From contig NW_002476412.1 in NCBI RefSeq assembly GCF_000189635.1, positions 248,001 to 312,000 on the forward strand: DNA of 64,000 bases. The letters are read 5' to 3'. Shown here piece after piece: positions 60,101 through 64,000 of the stretch (position 1 is the first letter of the stretch; each line of letters opens with the position of its first letter). A model generated the notes under the pieces. It was not told the DNA's origin, made no database searches, and saw nothing but the letters and a program-made list of their open reading frames with translations. Source of the stretch: Tetrahymena thermophila SB210. Taxonomy: Eukaryota; Ciliophora; Oligohymenophorea; Hymenostomatida; Tetrahymenidae. The position numbers were made by a program, and so were the translations under genes.

Positions 60101-60982
60101 AAAGCACCAATGTTTCAAAATTTGGAAAATCTATTTCAAGGAAGGCACTAGGGATCTTTTGAAAAGCATAAATTTTTTAAAGATCAAGCTATTCTTTAAG
60201 TTAGTTTCTATGGATAGATGAGCCAGTCTTTTATGGAAATTTATTTACATTTGTAAAGGCCTATTCTGTTTTTTAATGTGAGAAATTGATCTACTTGATA
60301 TTATCATCAGTCACTAATCCAGGAGTTATAGAAGTATAAGAAGTATCAGGTAGAGTATCTGGCCATATATATAAATGATATTTCCCTTATCTCAAACGAA
60401 ATTAATCATCAAAAAGACTTATAGTTGTGCATCCCAAAGGTTTTTTTTCATCTTTATTTTTTTGGGAACACCATAATGTAATTGCAATAATAGAATTATA
60501 ACTCAAATCTTTGTACTTATAATTAAAAATAATATTCTATTCAAAAAGCATCCTATCAATAAATAGTGTTTGCTATGCTGGCTATATTTTTTTTTCATTT
60601 ACAACTAATTAAGCTGTTACCATTGCTTCCAAATTTTCTAATTTACTGCTACCATCTTCGTCATTAAAAAAGTATCTATTTTACAAATTTATTCAAAGAA
60701 AAATTTTTAGATCTATATTTTTGATTGGCTAAAATGTTTTAGCGAAAAAATTAAATTAGTTTAACAAATTTTTTGGGTAAAATAATTTTTAAACTGAGTT
60801 TTATTTCGTAATTTTCTTTATTTTAGAATAATAAATTGGCTTTATATTAAGATTAATGATTTTACTAAAATTATAAATTACCTCAAGACTTTTTTTTAAT
60901 CATTAATGCAGCATATTTTAAACTTTACTGGAAGTTAATCTAAAAGAGTATGTTGAATATATTCTGTTGGTCCTTTTTTCAT
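57101..60982 (-). CDS. VPS34: Class III phosphatidylinositol 3-kinase VPS34
   Basis: Six exons with consistent phases give 904 residues (human VPS34 has 887): 60882-60982, 59749-60675, 59235-59624, 58714-59117, 57994-58032, 57101-57954. The C2 domain shows [38 protein letters not shown] and the linker; an acidic, Ser-rich insertion follows. The helical accessory domain includes [16 protein letters not shown] and [20 protein letters not shown]. The kinase domain has [20 protein letters not shown], catalytic loop [11 protein letters not shown] (Asp763, Asn768) and HIDFGFILG (Asp781). It ends [16 protein letters not shown], the membrane-binding C-terminal helix. It phosphorylates PtdIns to PtdIns3P on endosomes and autophagosomes with VPS15 and Beclin-type partners. 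The fifth intron is only 39 bases and contains TGA. Catalytic residues are intact. Confidence 0.97.
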
Positions 60983-61431
60983 GTTTACTTATGGCTTTTA
61001 TTCCTAATTTCAATTTATATGAGTTGCTTTTATTTATATTTTTGAGAATTAAAGATATATAATTACTCTACTTTAGCTTTGTATTCTAACAAATTTATTA
61101 ACTTCTTTAATAAATTAAATTACAAATTAATTATAATTTTTCTGTCAGCTTAAAATTCTCAGCAATCTTTACAAGAAAATTATATAAAATAATTCACTAC
61201 TAAATATTCTTACAATCAAAAATTTTTTTAAACTAAATAATAGATAATTTAAATACTTAGAATTTTGATAAAATTTGTTATTGTCAGAAAAATTAATTAT
61301 CAACACTAAATAAGGAGAAATATTCTATTTATCATCAGGTTTTAACTAAAATAAATAACAAAATATAATATATACACATTTTTTTATTTTATACAAAATT
61401 AAAATATTTGAATTTTAACTATAAATGAAAA
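60983..61431. other. VPS34 promoter region
   Basis: About 450 AT-rich bases between the VPS34 start and the 3' end of the next leftward gene. The frame before the VPS34 ATG has an in-frame TGA a few codons upstream, which supports the chosen start. No discrete regulatory element was identified. Confidence 0.5.
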
Positions 61432-64000
61432 TCAATTATAAAGATGCATATGATTATGTTTTTCACGAAGCTCCACTGTTTCGTTTTCTTACACCCTAGA
61501 TTTAAAGAATTTTATTTAAAATAATATAATAATTCAATTGTTATTATTTACTCTGCTAACATAACAAGAGGCTCCATAATTTACTTTAAAAGAGTAGCAG
61601 GTTAATCAACTAATTAGAAATCAAGGCTGGCTAATTAGACTAAAAACTTTTAAGTTTATTCTTCATTCAGCATATTAAATTCAGAGACATATTTAATACT
61701 TGAAAACTCTTAAACTGGGAAAAATTGTTCATGGCTTATGCCTATTGCTGAATCGTAAGAAGGTTCTTTGATTTTAAATTGAAATAATTAATTTAAGACA
61801 ACAAAAATAATAATTTTTGAAATTTTATTTAATTTTTTATAAAAATATTGAATTTTGAGCTTTAAATTTGTTTAAGGCATATTATTTTGATAAATAGCAA
61901 ATTTTTGTTTTAATTAAATTAAAATAATAAAATTACTTTTTAACATATCTATTTTTTTAATATTGTTTGATACTCTTGAATAACTATTTTAAGATATTGA
62001 CTTATTATTTATATTCATTTATGAATTTTTTCTTTGTAGTGACATTGAATTGGTGATTGCAAAGCTGTTTGTTCTTAGTTATTTAGACATAACAAGGTCA
62101 TTTTATCTGTTTGGAGTGGCAGAAGTTGCTCTAAGATTTGTTTTACTCTCTCTATTTGGTTTTAATAGCTCATTTTCATAGTGCAATTCATGATTATCTC
62201 TTTCTCTTTCAAGCTATTCTTTATATCTCTTTTTTTCCTCATAAACAGAAACTTTATATTTTTCTAAAGCAAGTCTTCTTATATTATCTTCTTCTATTTT
62301 CTTTAATATTTTTTCTTTTTAAGCTTATTTAGCTTGTTCAATTTATTTGCTTTTTTCTAATTTTAATTCAAGCTATATTTTCTCTTCGATAAACTTTTTC
62401 TTGTGTTCTTAAAGCATCTTTTCTTTTTTTCTTTAGGCCTCCTCTAATTCTTGTAATTATTTCTTTTTAACGTTTTCTTACCATATTTATTATTCATGTG
62501 TTAATCTTGATCTTTGCTTTTAATATAAAAAATAATTAGTTTTCTTTGAATAGTATTTTAATAAATTAAAGCTTTTATTTTCAACATAAAATCTAAATTA
62601 TTAAAATTAAAAAGTTGACAAAATTAAAATGAAATTTAATAGTTTACAAATTTAAAATTTTCCTGCTTTTCTACATCTGTTTTAATTTTTTTGAAACGAT
62701 CAAACTTATATTTTTCTGATTACTTTCTTAATAATTATTCCTAATCTAATAAATTTTAAAGAAAGTCTTGCTTAATTAGCTCTTCATCCATTTATGAAGC
62801 ATTAGGATCATAATTTTTATGCAGTAGAAGCTACTTTTTATACTCTTATTCCAGCTTTTTAACCAACTCTTGATCTTTAATAAAATTATCAAGTCTTTAC
62901 TCTTTTTCTTCAAGTTTCTTTTATCATATTAAATATATTGATTTAAGTTTTTTAAAGAAATTTTACCTGCTTAACATTATATACGTTGTACATCTATTAT
63001 TCTTATATTTTGAGTTATCTTTGTTCTAATTGTGTTTTATACTATTCGTTTATTTATCTTCTTTAATTTTTTAATCTTTCAAGTTACTTTTTTAATTTAA
63101 TAAAAAATTTAGATATTTAAATGAACAATTAGATAAAATTATTTTAATAATCTAAAGAAATTTAAATAATTTTTACTTCTTTCACTTTTAAATCCTTTTC
63201 TTGCATTTTTTTAAGCTTGGACTCGTATTCATCCTTTTTAACTACATCATTCTCTTAATTTTTTCTTTTGATGTCTTCTACTTTTTAGTTTCTTATTTAA
63301 GTCTTAATTTTCTTTTCATGCTCAAGCTGCATTTCATTCCAATCATTTTGATTGTATTGCGATTATAATTATTTTTCTCTAAGCAAAAATTACTCTTTTT
63401 CCCTCAACTCCTCTAAAATTTATTTTCTATCTTCTCTTTCTTTCTGTTTTTATAAAATTAATTATTAAAATTTAATTAAATTTTATCTACCTGCTTCGAT
63501 GAGTCAACTTATTAATATTAATTTTTATCCTATTATGTTTAATTTTCTTCATATTTATTTCTTTCTCTACTTTTATATTCTTCCTATTAATTATATTAAA
63601 TTATATATATATGCTTATATTTTATATTTAAATTAAAAAAAGTACTTCTATCAATTAATTCTTGTATTATTATGAGGAAAAAGCCTAATCTAATTCTTTT
63701 TATCTTTTTTCTCTCAATTTCTCTTATTAATTTTATTCTTTCTCTAATGTGAAACTGAGATCTCTATACATACTAGAATTAAATTTATCCATATTTGTAT
63801 AGCTTTAATTATTTTTATCTAAGAAACTCCTACTTCTCTAAATTAATTTTTCAATTTAATTTATTTAAAATCTTAAAAATATAGCAAGTAAAAAAGTACT
63901 TCATGTTATGGATTTTCTGAAATGTAATAACTTTTATTTTTCTTATCACTGTAGACACTGGGTTCTTTTGAATTCATATATCTCGATCTCATTTCATGAT
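61432..64000 (-). CDS. Long coiled-coil protein, 5' end beyond window
   Basis: A multi-exon leftward gene that enters from the right edge and ends at TGA 61432-61434. Exons recognisable by frame and splice signals lie at about 63908-64000, 63656-63835, 63493-63590, 63182-63450, 62968-63090, 62643-62925, 62030-62520, 61560-61770 and 61432-61506 (ends approximate). The product is Lys/Glu/Gln/Arg-rich coiled coil nearly throughout, for example REKEQFLLREKQLQSQYNQN, HEKKIKTQIRNQKVEDIKRK, FLQNLLDQEQLLRKQSEKYK, QRKKEKMLQEHKKKFIEEKI and EEKKRYKEQLERERDNHELH. The C-terminal part is less helical (FSSIKYVSEFNMLNEEQTQK) and ends VELREKHNHMHLYN. It recalls filamentous proteins of ciliate cilia or basal bodies, but no family was identified. 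The N-terminus is outside the window. Confidence 0.75.

Noticed and set aside
1-64000. Telomeric repeats, chromosome-breakage sequence, rRNA, tRNA or CRISPR arrays
   Set aside because: No GGGGTT/CCCCAA runs, no match to the 15-base breakage motif, no tRNA arm pattern and no regularly spaced repeats were seen. This was by eye and not an exhaustive search.

Overview
The window looks like macronuclear DNA of a ciliate, almost certainly a Tetrahymena species. The DNA is extremely AT-rich. Long conserved reading frames open only when TAA and TAG are read as glutamine and TGA alone as stop. Genes carry many small AT-rich GT..AG introns. Several proteins are specific to motile cilia. No telomeric repeats, rRNA or tRNA genes were seen.

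Left part (1-16279): a secreted coiled-coil protein running off the left edge (-), a mitochondrial SLC25A32/Ndt-like carrier (+), a membrane-anchored histidine acid phosphatase (-), the axonemal nexin-dynein regulatory subunit DRC4/GAS8 (+) and a small coiled-coil protein (-). The gap before the carrier holds a compact hairpin-rich block. The gap before DRC4 holds diverged direct repeats.

Middle (16280-37021): an 18-exon, 1544-residue protein with a CCDC81-like HU domain and many EF-hands (+), a spartin/senescence-domain protein (+), splicing factor SF3A3/Prp9 (-), a Myb-repeat transcription factor with a very long Gln/Asn-rich tail (-), a small coiled-coil gene (-) and a WD-like beta-propeller protein (-).

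Duplicated region (37022-44700): two 476-residue paralogues with a B-box-like Cys/His cluster lie on ~2.65 kb tandem direct repeats. Between them is a ~1.5 kb element with 38-bp terminal inverted repeats flanked by TA, a likely Tc1/mariner-type DNA-transposon relic. The paralogues are about 97% identical in their first ~880 nt and far less after that, which suggests gene conversion.

Right part (44701-64000): a decayed reading frame, an ABCA-type full transporter (+), a ~131-bp MITE-like element, a Gln/Asn-rich low-complexity protein (-), the class III PI3-kinase VPS34 (-) and a long coiled-coil protein (-) that runs off the right edge.

Functional themes are cilia (DRC4 and probably the HU/EF-hand and coiled-coil proteins), membranes and lipids (VPS34, senescence-domain protein, ABCA transporter, mitochondrial carrier, acid phosphatase), and RNA processing or transcription (SF3A3, Myb factor). 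Nothing indicates operons. Exon boundaries were worked out by eye from splice signals, frame and family similarity; where exon lengths are stated to add up, the sum was checked.
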